From Acidobacteriota bacterium (GTDB lineage Bacteria > Acidobacteriota > Terriglobia > 20CM-2-55-15): a DNA stretch of 64,000 nt. The position numbers were made by a program, and so were the translations under genes. Shown one piece after another: positions 9,714 to 19,046 of the stretch (its first letter is position 1; each line of letters starts with the position of its first letter). The notes beneath the pieces were generated by a model. That model did no database searches and was not told where the DNA came from. It was given only the letters and a program-made list of their open reading frames with translations. The DNA lies in NCBI GenBank assembly GCA_022821145.1, contig JAJEEE010000031.1:1-64000 (forward strand), given 5' to 3'.

Positions 9714-11300
9714 ATGACGCCCCGTTCATGGATAGCGGCGCTGCCCGGTTGCGCCACGCTGCTGGTTTCGGGAATCACCCCGGCTCTGGCCGCGTTCCAG
9801 GACGACGCCGACCTGCGTGTCGATACGCGCCTCGTCCTGGTCGACGTCGTCGCCGGAGGCAACGCCCTGGCCCTGGCCACTCTTGCAAGGAACGACTTCC
9901 GGGTTTTCGACGAGGGGACTGAGCAGGAGCTGGCCGTGTTCGAGCGCGTGTCGGGCCGGACCGACCTGGGCGGCGTGCTGACGTTGCCGGCCACGGTGGG
10001 GACCAACCGGCGGGACTGGCGCGGCGCCGTCCCGGCCAGCGCCACGGTCGTCCTGGTCGACCGCGTCAACACGCCCACCGACGCGCAGGTCTTCGCCAAC
10101 CAGGAGCTGGCCCGGTTCCTGGAAACGTTCGAACGGTCCGAGGGCTTGGCGCTGTACGAGTTGCGCAGCGACGGGCTGCGGATACTCCACGATTTCGTCG
10201 ACGATCCGGCGGGGCTCGCCGCGGCCGCCGCGGCCATGGAGCCCGAACACTCGCTGGCGCTGGAGAGCTCGACCAGCGTGGGCGGCTTCGAGTCCGACCT
10301 GTCCAACGTCGGCCTCGATCCGGTGATCGGCGAGAACTTCACCGGGGACACGGGTTTCGGCCGCCGGGCCGCGGACTATTTCCTGGACGACCGGGTCCAG
10401 AGGACGTCCGCCGCGCTGGAAACGGTCGCGCGCCGGTTGGAGGGCTTGCGGGGCCGCCGCAACATCGTGTGGATCTCGGGCCGTTTTCCGTTCTCGTTCG
10501 ACATCTGGTCGCGCAGCGACATGGCGAACGAGATCGAGAACGGGACGATGGAACAGGTCGAGAGCATCGGCGCCGTCGTGGGCGAATCGAACATCGCGAT
10601 CTATCCGGTCGATATCCGCGGACCGGGCGACGAGGGCGCGGAAGTCTTCGGCGCCGCCGAGGCGATCGCCGACGCGTCGGGCGGCCGCGCGTTCCGGACC
10701 AACGCCGTGGGCGAGGCGATCGAAGCGGCCGTGACCGACGCCGCGATGATCTTCACGCTGGGGTTCTATCCGTCCGACGTCGAGGACGGGGAGGACCGGC
10801 GCTCCCTCCGCGTCGAGGTGGACGACGATCGCGTGGACCTGCTCTACCGTCCGAGCTATGCCAGCTTCGGCGTCGGGGACGACGCGATGGAGCGCGTCGG
10901 TCTGGCCGACCTGCTCGCCAGTCCTCTCGACGCGACCGGGATCGGCCTGACCGGCGTGGTCGGTCCGGCCGGGGACGGCGCGCAGTTCGAGCTGGTGGCG
11001 CTGGTCGACATCGACGACCTGCGCCTGGTCGAGAGCGAGGGGCGGTTGCGCGGGTCGATAAACGTCGGGCTGGTGTTCCGCGACGAGGCCGACGGCACGT
11101 TGTACGTCATACCGCCGGCCACCTTCCCGATCGACCTCACGCCGGAGCAGGCGGACAACTTCCGCGAGACCGGTCTGATCGTCCAGCGTTTTCTCGACAC
11201 CGAAGGACGCACGGGCGCCGTCCGGGTGGCCGTTCAGGAACCGGCGACCGGAGCGTCCGGTTCGGTCTGGGTGCCGGTCGCGGCGACGCCGTCCCCCTGA
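9714..11300 (+). CDS. VWA domain-containing protein (VWFA-related acidobacterial type)
   Basis: RLVLVDVVAGGNALALATLARNDFRVFDEGTEQELAVFERV...VVLVDRVNT...; N-terminal signal region. Confidence 0.85.
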   Translation: MTPRSWIAALPGCATLLVSGITPALAAFQDDADLRVDTRLVLVDVVAGGNALALATLARNDFRVFDEGTEQELAVFERVSGRTDLGGVLTLPATVGTNRRDWRGAVPASATVVLVDRVNTPTDAQVFANQELARFLETFERSEGLALYELRSDGLRILHDFVDDPAGLAAAAAAMEPEHSLALESSTSVGGFESDLSNVGLDPVIGENFTGDTGFGRRAADYFLDDRVQRTSAALETVARRLEGLRGRRNIVWISGRFPFSFDIWSRSDMANEIENGTMEQVESIGAVVGESNIAIYPVDIRGPGDEGAEVFGAAEAIADASGGRAFRTNAVGEAIEAAVTDAAMIFTLGFYPSDVEDGEDRRSLRVEVDDDRVDLLYRPSYASFGVGDDAMERVGLADLLASPLDATGIGLTGVVGPAGDGAQFELVALVDIDDLRLVESEGRLRGSINVGLVFRDEADGTLYVIPPATFPIDLTPEQADNFRETGLIVQRFLDTEGRTGAVRVAVQEPATGASGSVWVPVAATPSP

Positions 11301-11313
11301 CGGGAGGCCGGAG

Positions 11314-12954
11314 GTGCGGCTTCCCATCGTCGCCCTGGCGTTCGCCGCCCAGTTCCTCGGCGATGACAGCCTCCCCACGTTCCCCGCGTTCGACTGCCCG
11401 GACGCGGCGGCGTTCTGCAACGAGGCGGCGTTCGCCGGGCTTGTGACCGACATGCGCTACGGCCGCGGCGCGGCATGGGTGGACATCGACGGCGACGGCT
11501 GGGACGACCTGTTCCTCGCGGATGCCGACAACCGGTGGGATCCCGGCGTCCATGGCGTCTCGGCGTTCTACTTCAACCGCGGCGACGGGACGTTCGAGGC
11601 CGCGCCCGCCACCGCGCTGGGTATCGATCCTGCCGACCTCGTCTCGAACTGGGCCGGCGCCTTCGCAGATTCCGACAACGACGGCGACGCCGATCTCCTG
11701 CTGGTGAACGGGGGCTACAGCGGCGTTTCCAACCTGGCGCTGTACGAGAACCGGCGGGGCGGCGACTTCCCCGGCGGCGCGCTGTTCGCATCCGTCACCG
11801 GCGCGTCCGGATTCGAATCCGCGAACGAGACGCTCTCCAACTGGTGGGGCGCGTCCTGGGCCGACTACGACCTCGACGGCTGGCTGGACGTCGCGGTGAC
11901 GCGGACCGACGGGGTGGCGCTCCTGTTCCGCAACAAGGGCGACGGGACCTTCGAGGAGCGCGGCGCCGACGCCGGGGTCGGGATCCCGATGGAGGACGGC
12001 AAGAACCCGGTCTGGATCGACTACGACCGCGATGGCGATCCGGATCTCTATTTGGCCGGCATGTGGCAGCACGCCTTCTACCGCAACGATGGCGGGGCAT
12101 TCGCCGACGTGACCGGGGAGGTCTTCGCCGAGCCGCTGCCCCTGCCCGAGGGCTGGCCGGGGCCGGCGGCGCCCGCCGTGTTCGCCGCCGCCGCGGAAGA
12201 CTTCGACCAGGACGGGTTCGACGACCTCTACCTGGGCCGGTTCGACCTGCAAGACGTGTTGATGTTGGGCGACGGCGCCGGTGGATTCGAGCCGCGCGCC
12301 GCCGACTGGGGACTGGACGCCGCGTCCACGCCGTGGGCGGACGTGTCGGGACCGTTCGAGAACACCATGGGGCTGGGCGTCGGCGACCTGTTCGACGACG
12401 GCTACCCGGACGTGTACATCGGCACCGGCAACCCGATACGCGCCGCGCCGGACCTGATGTTCTGCAACACCGTGGACGATTCCTTCTACCGGTGCACCGG
12501 GGAGGTCCTCGCGACCGGCGCGGACGGCGTGTGGCGCACCCGGGGCCACGGGACCGTGTTCTCCGACTTCGACCGGGACGGCGACACCGACATGGCCGTC
12601 AATCTGGGCGGGCATCCCACGTTCGACGACGAGCAGGGCGCCCGGCTGTCTCCGGAGTTCCCGGCGCTGTTGGTCAACCGCGCCGGGCCGCGAGGCTCGA
12701 CGGCGACATTGTTGCTGGAGGGGACGGCGAGCAACCGCGACGCCATCGGCGCCCGGATCCGCGTCGACGGGCAGTTTCCTCGCTACTACACGATCCGGTC
12801 GATGCAGGGTTTCCAGAGCCAGAACAGCCGGGCCGTGGTGGTTACGCTGGGGGCCGCCGCCGAGGCGGGCGTGTCGATCGCGTGGCCGTCCGGCCGGGTC
12901 CAGACCGTCGTCGTCCGCGCCGGGGAGCGGCGGCGCATCCTCGAGGCGAGGTGA
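11314..12954 (+). CDS. CRTAC1 family protein (FG-GAP/ASPIC-UnbV)
   Basis: GTG start; DIDGDGWDDLFLAD, DSDNDGDADLLLVNG, C-terminal ASPIC-like VSIAWPSGRVQTVVV. Confidence 0.9.
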   Translation: MRLPIVALAFAAQFLGDDSLPTFPAFDCPDAAAFCNEAAFAGLVTDMRYGRGAAWVDIDGDGWDDLFLADADNRWDPGVHGVSAFYFNRGDGTFEAAPATALGIDPADLVSNWAGAFADSDNDGDADLLLVNGGYSGVSNLALYENRRGGDFPGGALFASVTGASGFESANETLSNWWGASWADYDLDGWLDVAVTRTDGVALLFRNKGDGTFEERGADAGVGIPMEDGKNPVWIDYDRDGDPDLYLAGMWQHAFYRNDGGAFADVTGEVFAEPLPLPEGWPGPAAPAVFAAAAEDFDQDGFDDLYLGRFDLQDVLMLGDGAGGFEPRAADWGLDAASTPWADVSGPFENTMGLGVGDLFDDGYPDVYIGTGNPIRAAPDLMFCNTVDDSFYRCTGEVLATGADGVWRTRGHGTVFSDFDRDGDTDMAVNLGGHPTFDDEQGARLSPEFPALLVNRAGPRGSTATLLLEGTASNRDAIGARIRVDGQFPRYYTIRSMQGFQSQNSRAVVVTLGAAAEAGVSIAWPSGRVQTVVVRAGERRRILEAR

Positions 12955-12957
12955 GCG

Positions 12958-14619
12958 TCAGGGTCCCACGCGCACGGATTCGACGATCCCCTCGCCCTCC
13001 CGCACCGTGACGATCCGATTCGTCCTGACGGCGTCCACCCGATCGACCCCGCCGCCCGGCCAGGCGATCTCCAGTCGTTCGGCGCGCTCCGATGCGCCCG
13101 TGCCGAAGTGGACGCGCGGGTCGTTCTGCGCCAGGTAGCTGGAGCCGGCGCGCGCGTCCCGGACCCGGGCACGGCCGCCGACATGGAGCGTCAGGCGCGC
13201 GCCCACGCCGCCGCGGTTGCTGCCGGCGCCGATCAGCCGGACCTGCAGGGAACGGTTGCCGTTGCCCCCGTCATTCCGCAGCAGGTCGGGAGCGTCGCCG
13301 TTGTTGGAGACGAGCAGGTCGAGGTCGCCGTCGTTGTCCAGGTCGCCCGCGGCCAGGGCGCGGCTGACCTTGACGAGCGCGAACCCGCCGCCGCCCGCGG
13401 CCTCCCGGAACGCGCCGCCCCCCGTGTTCTCCAGCAGCAGGTTGCGCTGCGGATACGTGGCGAAATCGTTCAGCAGGTGAACGTTGTCGAGGACGTCGCC
13501 GTTGGCGATCGCCAGGTCGAGGTCCGAGTCGTTGTCGTAATCGAGGAGCACGGCCCCGAACCCGACGAACGGCAGCGTGGCCTCGCCGACGCCGCTCTCG
13601 TACGTGGCGTCCCGGAACAGCCCGCTGCCCAGGTTCCGGTACAGGCTGTGCGTCTCGCCGTTCAGGTTCGTGACGACCAGGTCGTCGCGGCCGTCCCCGT
13701 CCACGTCGCCGGCGTCGGCGCCCATCCCAGCCAGCGGCCGTCCGTCCATTCCCACGGCCACGCCCGCCCAGAGCGCCGTTTCCTCGAACCGGCCGTCCCC
13801 CGTGTTGCGGTACAGGAAGTTGGGTGTCGAGTCGTTGGCGACGTAGGCGTCGATCCAGCCGTCGTCGTCGTAATCGGCGAAGACCACGCCCAGACCCTTG
13901 CCGTCGGTCGCGTCGACGCCCGCTTCGTGGCTGACGTCGGTGAACGCCCCGTCGCCGTCGTTCCGGTACAGGACGTCGGCGACCCCGTTGTACACGTGGG
14001 GATGACAGTAGAAGCGCACGTTCCGGATGTCGCCGCAGTACTTGTTGTTGTCCACGGCGAAGTCCACGTAGCGCGTCACGTACAGGTCCACGTCGCCGTC
14101 GTTGTCAACGTCCCCGAAGGCGCAGCTCGCGCTCCAGCCCCCCGCTCCGACGCCCGCCTCTCGCGTGACGTCGACGAACCGGTTGCCGGCGTCGTTCCGG
14201 TAGAGAGCGTTGGCGCCGAAGCCCGTCACATGGATGTCCGTCCAACCGTCGTTGTCGTAGTCGGCCGCGCACGCGCCCATTCCGAACAGGGGCGAGTCCA
14301 GTCCGGCGGACCCGGTGACGTCGGTGAAGCGGATCACGGGGCCTCCCGTGTTGCGGTAGAGGCGGTGGCCGGCCCTCGGGGCGGCGCCGGCGTCCACGAA
14401 GGACGCCCCGTTGACGAGCAGGACGTCCGACCAGCCGTCGTTGTCGTAGTCGAAGATCAGCGCGCCGGAGCCCATGGTCTCGGGCATGAACTTGTCGGGG
14501 CTGGCGCCGTTCTCGTGAACGAAATCGATGCCTGCCTCATCGGTGATGGACGTGAACGCGACCGGCGCGCCCTGGGACATCCACAGGACTCCCGCCGCAA
14601 CGAGCCCGGCCGCTGTCAT
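12958..14619 (-). CDS. CRTAC1 family protein (FG-GAP/ASPIC-UnbV)
   Basis: FDYDNDGWSDVLLVNG repeats; C-terminal RDARAGSSYLAQNDPRVHFGTG...IAWPGGGVDRV. Confidence 0.93.
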   Translation of the reverse strand: MTAAGLVAAGVLWMSQGAPVAFTSITDEAGIDFVHENGASPDKFMPETMGSGALIFDYDNDGWSDVLLVNGASFVDAGAAPRAGHRLYRNTGGPVIRFTDVTGSAGLDSPLFGMGACAADYDNDGWTDIHVTGFGANALYRNDAGNRFVDVTREAGVGAGGWSASCAFGDVDNDGDVDLYVTRYVDFAVDNNKYCGDIRNVRFYCHPHVYNGVADVLYRNDGDGAFTDVSHEAGVDATDGKGLGVVFADYDDDGWIDAYVANDSTPNFLYRNTGDGRFEETALWAGVAVGMDGRPLAGMGADAGDVDGDGRDDLVVTNLNGETHSLYRNLGSGLFRDATYESGVGEATLPFVGFGAVLLDYDNDSDLDLAIANGDVLDNVHLLNDFATYPQRNLLLENTGGGAFREAAGGGGFALVKVSRALAAGDLDNDGDLDLLVSNNGDAPDLLRNDGGNGNRSLQVRLIGAGSNRGGVGARLTLHVGGRARVRDARAGSSYLAQNDPRVHFGTGASERAERLEIAWPGGGVDRVDAVRTNRIVTVREGEGIVESVRVGP

Positions 14620-15785
14620 TGTCCGGCGCCGTCCACGCGCATTTCTTCGAGAAGGCGCCGGACCTGATCCGCGTCGCCGATTCCCATGGCCAGCATGCGC
14701 TCGAAGACGGCCGCGGCCTCGTCGTGACGTCCCAGGCTTCCGAGCGTGGCGCCCAGGTTCACGTGGAGCACTTCCGCGGCGGGGTGCGCGGCCATGCCTT
14801 CGCGCAAGAGAACGACGGCCTGTTCGAGGTTGCCGTCGAGGGCTTCGGCCAGGGCCGCCTTCTGCACACTGCCGATCTCGCGCTCTCGCTGTTCCCGGGC
14901 CCGGGTCTCGGCCTCGAGCTCCCGGTAGGCGTCCATGGCTGCGCGCGCCGCGTCGTCGGGTCCGGTGCGAAGCCGCGCCGCGGCCAGCCGGTATCGCGCG
15001 CCCAGGTGCGCGGGATCGATGCGGACCGCGGCTTCGGCCGCCGCCGCGGCCTCATCGAACCGGCCGAGACGGAAGGCGGCTTCGGAGACGCCTTCGTGGC
15101 CTTCCAGACGTTCGGGGTCTCTCTCGACGACAAGGCTGTACTCCCGGACTGCATCGTCCAGCCGGTTCCGCCGCAGGTAGAGCTTTCCCAGCGCGGCGCG
15201 GACGTCCAGATCGCCTGGGGCCGACTCGAGAGCCGCGCCATACGCCGCCAGCGCTTCGTCGAACCGGATCATGTGGACGTGCATGTCGCCGATCCGGCGC
15301 AGGATGAACGCCTTCTGGTCCTCCCGGACCGCATCGTCCAGGTCGGCCATCCGCCGCGCGCGCTGGAAGTCCTCCAGGGCTTCCCGCATCTTGCCCGCGC
15401 CGAAGCGCGTTTCTCCGAGCTCGACACGGGCGGCGATCGAGGCGGGGAACGCCGCGGCCGTGTCGAGGAGCAGCGACTCCGCCTCGTCGCCCAAGTTGGC
15501 CGTCTCGAAGACGTCCGAGAGCCCCAGGTACGTTTCGACCACGTCGGGGGCGAGCCGGATGGCGTGCTCGTAAGCCTCGATGGCGCGCCGAAGCTGCCCG
15601 TCGCCGTGCAGGGCGAGCGCCAGCCGGCGTTGCGCGTCGGCGTTCTCCGGATCCCGCCGCGCGGCGTCCTCGAGCGCCGCGAGCGCCCGGCCGCTCCCGA
15701 CGCCGGTCTGCGCGATGGCGAGCCCGCCGGCGGTCAAGAGCAGCGCCACGAGGCATGCGTAGCGGTACAGTCGGTGTCGCGGCAC
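14616..15785 (-). CDS. Exported tetratricopeptide repeat protein
   Basis: Repeated A...A..P TPR helices; 4-bp ATGA overlap with 12958..14619. Confidence 0.87.
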   Translation of the reverse strand: MPRHRLYRYACLVALLLTAGGLAIAQTGVGSGRALAALEDAARRDPENADAQRRLALALHGDGQLRRAIEAYEHAIRLAPDVVETYLGLSDVFETANLGDEAESLLLDTAAAFPASIAARVELGETRFGAGKMREALEDFQRARRMADLDDAVREDQKAFILRRIGDMHVHMIRFDEALAAYGAALESAPGDLDVRAALGKLYLRRNRLDDAVREYSLVVERDPERLEGHEGVSEAAFRLGRFDEAAAAAEAAVRIDPAHLGARYRLAAARLRTGPDDAARAAMDAYRELEAETRAREQREREIGSVQKAALAEALDGNLEQAVVLLREGMAAHPAAEVLHVNLGATLGSLGRHDEAAAVFERMLAMGIGDADQVRRLLEEMRVDGAGQ

Positions 15786-15916
15786 GGCGAGAGACGCTCC
15801 AGAAGTCGTTTCGATCTCGGCGCATTATAGCAACCGGCGCCGGAGGCGACGGAGTTTGACCTGAACGCGGTATCGCTGTAACGTCGCAGGCGGTCCCATC
15901 GACCCTGGAGTCCACC

Positions 15917-16984
15917 ATGATCGGGAAGGCAAGCGCCGCCGTCGTATTGGCGTCGATGGTCGTCGCGGCCGCGGCGCCGCCGCAGCGCGCCATGATCACC
16001 CGGCTCGGCGGCCGCGTGATGGAGGATGGCCGCCCGATCCGCCGGATCGTCGAAATCCAGCTCGTCAGCGGCTCGGCCGGCATGATCGACACGGCGTACA
16101 CGCTCGGGGGCGACGAGTTCGAGTTCCGCTCGGTTCCGATCGACCTGGCCGATCAGTATTTCCTGGTCATCCAGGAGCCCGGCTATCGCGAAGTGCGCCA
16201 GGAATTGCAGATCGGGCGCGATCCGTTCGGCCGCGGGAACATTTCCGATTTCGGCCTGGTCATCCTCTACCTGAACCGCATCCCTGAGGACGTGTCCGAC
16301 GACTCGGGGACGTCCGATACGGTGGACGTCCGGCAGCTTGCCGCGGAGATTTCCGAGGAGGCCCGAGACGCCTACCGGGACGCATTGGAGCGCCTCGATG
16401 AAGGCGATCCCGAGGCGGGTCTCGAATCCCTGGAGCGGGCCGTGGAGTTGGCGCCGGACTACTACGACGCGCTCGGCCGGCTGGGCGTGGAATACCTCAC
16501 GCTGGCGCGCTACGGCGACGCGAGGCGCACGCTGGAACGCGCCCACGCGCTGAACGCGAACGATTCGGTCCTGCTGACCAACCTGGGGACGCTGCACTTC
16601 CAGGAGGGCCAGGTCCTGGAGCAGTCCGCGCTGGATGCGTCCGAGCGCGGCATCGCGATCGGATCCTACGAGGCCGCGGTCGGGTACCTGCGGGATGCGG
16701 CGCGCCTGGATCCCAACTCGGGGCTCGTCGCCTTCTACCTGGGTTCCGCCCTGTACAAGACCGGGGCGTTCGACGAGGCCGAGGAACGGCTGTTGGCGGC
16801 GATGGACTTCGATCCCCGCCTGGACGCGGCGCGGCTCGCGCTGATCAACGTCTACGTGCAGCAGCAGCGCCACGAGGCCGCCCTGGAGCAGATCGAACTG
16901 TACCTGGAGGCCAACCCGGACACGCCCGACCGCGAAATGATGGAACAGGCGCGCAGCGCCATCGAAGCGGCCGCCGGCCGATAG
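15917..16984 (+). CDS. Exported beta-sandwich (carboxypeptidase-regulatory-like) plus TPR protein
   Basis: Signal, beta-rich N-half, TPR C-half (LERAVELAPDYYDALGRLGVEYL); homologous to 48962..50050. Confidence 0.8.
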   Translation: MIGKASAAVVLASMVVAAAAPPQRAMITRLGGRVMEDGRPIRRIVEIQLVSGSAGMIDTAYTLGGDEFEFRSVPIDLADQYFLVIQEPGYREVRQELQIGRDPFGRGNISDFGLVILYLNRIPEDVSDDSGTSDTVDVRQLAAEISEEARDAYRDALERLDEGDPEAGLESLERAVELAPDYYDALGRLGVEYLTLARYGDARRTLERAHALNANDSVLLTNLGTLHFQEGQVLEQSALDASERGIAIGSYEAAVGYLRDAARLDPNSGLVAFYLGSALYKTGAFDEAEERLLAAMDFDPRLDAARLALINVYVQQQRHEAALEQIELYLEANPDTPDREMMEQARSAIEAAAGR

Positions 16985-17034
16985 CTCCCATCCGACCGGT
17001 AACGGTCACGCACGGCTGTTCGACGCCGAGCGAA

Positions 17035-17061
17035 TATAGTAGACTAGTTGGAAAACTAGTT
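17035..17061 (+). promoter_or_regulatory. Candidate -10 (TATAGT) and double ACTAGTT operator upstream of TA operon
   Basis: TATAGT at 17035-17040; ACTAGTT at 17043-17049 and 17055-17061 (12-bp spacing), just before the antitoxin. Confidence 0.5.
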
Positions 17062-17080
17062 TGAATGGGGGGGTCTTCTC

Positions 17081-17326
17081 ATGCGGTTCATCGGGGCATT
17101 CGAAGCCAAGACACATCTCTCGCGCCTGCTGGATGCGGTCGAAAAGGGCGAGACCGTCACGATAACGAAAAGGAATCGGCCCGTCGCCCGTCTGGTTCCC
17201 CCCGAGACGTCGGATCGCCGCCGGGCTACGGCCGCCGCCGAGAAAATCCGACGCCTGCGCCGCGAAATCGATTGGTCCGGAACCGTAGACGAGATCCTTG
17301 AGCTTCGTGACCAAGGGCGACGATGA
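17081..17326 (+). CDS. Type II TA antitoxin, Phd/YefM family
   Basis: MRFIGAFEAKTHLSRLLDAVEKGETVTITKRNRPVARLVP; ATGA overlap with the PIN toxin. Confidence 0.9.
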   Translation: MRFIGAFEAKTHLSRLLDAVEKGETVTITKRNRPVARLVPPETSDRRRATAAAEKIRRLRREIDWSGTVDEILELRDQGRR

Positions 17327-17727
17327 ACATCCCGGTGCTGGACTGTTCCGTCGTCTGCGCATGGTTCTTCGGTGACGAGAACGCCCCCGACGCCGACGCT
17401 GTCCTGGAACGGGTCGCGGTGATCGGCGCTCTCGCGCCTGGATTGTGGTGGGCCGAGGTCCGTAACGCTCTCGTCACGGCGGAACGGCGGGGGCGGATGA
17501 CTCCGTCACAGACCCGCGCGGCCGTGGCTGAAGTCGAGGCGTTGGGTGTCGAACTGGACCATGCGCCGGACGGTGAGGTCGTGCTGCGACTGGCCAGGGA
17601 GCACCGGCTCTCGGTCTATGACGCGCTCTACCTGGAACTCGCGACTCGGACACGACATCCCCTTGCGAGCCTGGATCGCGCGCTCCTGCGCGCCGCGCGA
17701 GCGGAGAACGTTCCGGTCAACTTGTGA
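17323..17727 (+). CDS. vapC: Type II TA toxin, VapC-like PIN domain
   Basis: VLDCSVVCAWFF...WWAEVRNAL...SVYDALYLELA...LASLDRALLRAA: PIN acidic residues. Confidence 0.9.
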   Translation: MNIPVLDCSVVCAWFFGDENAPDADAVLERVAVIGALAPGLWWAEVRNALVTAERRGRMTPSQTRAAVAEVEALGVELDHAPDGEVVLRLAREHRLSVYDALYLELATRTRHPLASLDRALLRAARAENVPVNL

Positions 17728-17797
17728 AACGTTGTCCGGGATCCGGCGGGGTGCGGACCTCGCCGGCTGAGCGTCGCGCGTTTCCGCCGAAAGGGTA

Positions 17798-19009
17798 TCA
17801 GTTCCCCAGAGAAGCGCCCTCGCTCTGGACGTAGTCGTCCAGACCGTCCAGCGTCCCTTCGCTGGCCTGGTAGATCTGTTCCAGCGTCGCCCGGATCTCG
17901 GCGTTGTCCGGGACCAGGAAATGCGCCCTCGCGAACGCCGGCAGGGCGATGTCGATGTCGTTGGAGTTGGCGCCCACGATGCCGAGCATGTAGTGCAGGT
18001 TGGGCGCCATCGGCGTCGCGTCGATGGCGGCGCGATACGCCTCGGCCGCCGCGCCCCAGTCGCCGAGTTGCGCCGTGGCCAGGCCGATCGTCGAGTAGAG
18101 CTGGGCCATCACGCCGGCTTGCTGTTCCTGGGAGATGTCGGCGCGCAGCAGGTAGAGGTCGACGCCCTCGACGGCGCGGTCCGCGTACTCGAGGGAGCGT
18201 TCCATTCGCTCTCGAAGAACAGCCGCGTCCTCGTCCGCGGGCGCCTGTTGCTGCGCGAGCGCCGTTGCCGCGAACAGCAGCAGTTCGACGTCGTCGGGGA
18301 CGACCTCGAGCATGCGCTCCGTCACCTCGACGACGCCCGCCTCGTTCTCGTCCTCGACGTGGACGTTCCGCACCGTGTTGAGCAGGAACATGCGCGTGTT
18401 CCGGCTGACCTCGGCCCAGGCCTCGGCGTCCATCCCGGCCACGTCCTCGGTCTCCTCCCCGAGCCGGTCGAACGACTCGTCGGTCTCGTCCGCCGCGGCG
18501 AGCGCCAGATCCACGTATTCGGCGATCCGGTCGGGTTCATCCAAACGCGCGTAGGCGTCGACCATCGACTGGTAGTACTGCAGTTCCTGGTTCTTGAAAC
18601 GGAACTGGGCGGCGGGGTATTCCCGAAGCTCGTCGGGTTCGTCGATGAAGCCGAGCTTGCTCTCCATGAAGTACCGGTAGGCCTCCAGGCCGTCCACGGC
18701 GGCGTCGATCAGCTCTTGCGGCTCGCCGCGTTCCAACATGATCTGCCAGCGCGACTGCAGGAACATGTGCAAGTACTCGCTGGTCGGGTACTGGATGAGA
18801 AGGTCGGTAATCAGGCGGTTGCGGCGGACCGGGTCGTCCTCGTCCAGCATCCTCAGGAGCGCGGTCTGTTCCCCTTCCGACGATGGCGTCGGCTGCAGGG
18901 GGGCTTGCGGATTGAACCGGATGATGGCGCGTTGCGCGCCGGCCGACGGGGCGCCGGCCGTCAGGACCGCTCCCAGGAGCGCCGTGAGCAGTGCGTTTCT
19001 CATGAGCAT
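17798..19009 (-). CDS. Exported TPR-like protein
   Basis: MRNALLTALLGAVLTAGAPSAGAQ signal; helical repeats, e.g. GDWGAAAEAYRAAIDATPMAPNLHYMLGIV. Confidence 0.75.
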   Translation of the reverse strand: MLMRNALLTALLGAVLTAGAPSAGAQRAIIRFNPQAPLQPTPSSEGEQTALLRMLDEDDPVRRNRLITDLLIQYPTSEYLHMFLQSRWQIMLERGEPQELIDAAVDGLEAYRYFMESKLGFIDEPDELREYPAAQFRFKNQELQYYQSMVDAYARLDEPDRIAEYVDLALAAADETDESFDRLGEETEDVAGMDAEAWAEVSRNTRMFLLNTVRNVHVEDENEAGVVEVTERMLEVVPDDVELLLFAATALAQQQAPADEDAAVLRERMERSLEYADRAVEGVDLYLLRADISQEQQAGVMAQLYSTIGLATAQLGDWGAAAEAYRAAIDATPMAPNLHYMLGIVGANSNDIDIALPAFARAHFLVPDNAEIRATLEQIYQASEGTLDGLDDYVQSEGASLGN

Positions 19010-19046
19010 GATTCGAATCGCTCCTTCGGGCCGTGTCCGGCCAGGA

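Noticed and set aside
4858-9717. 1619-aa plus-strand ORF
   Set aside because: Antisense shadow of the parvulin/TPR and TonB receptor genes; repetitive V/R/A/G-rich composition without domains; high-GC codon bias opens the opposite frame.
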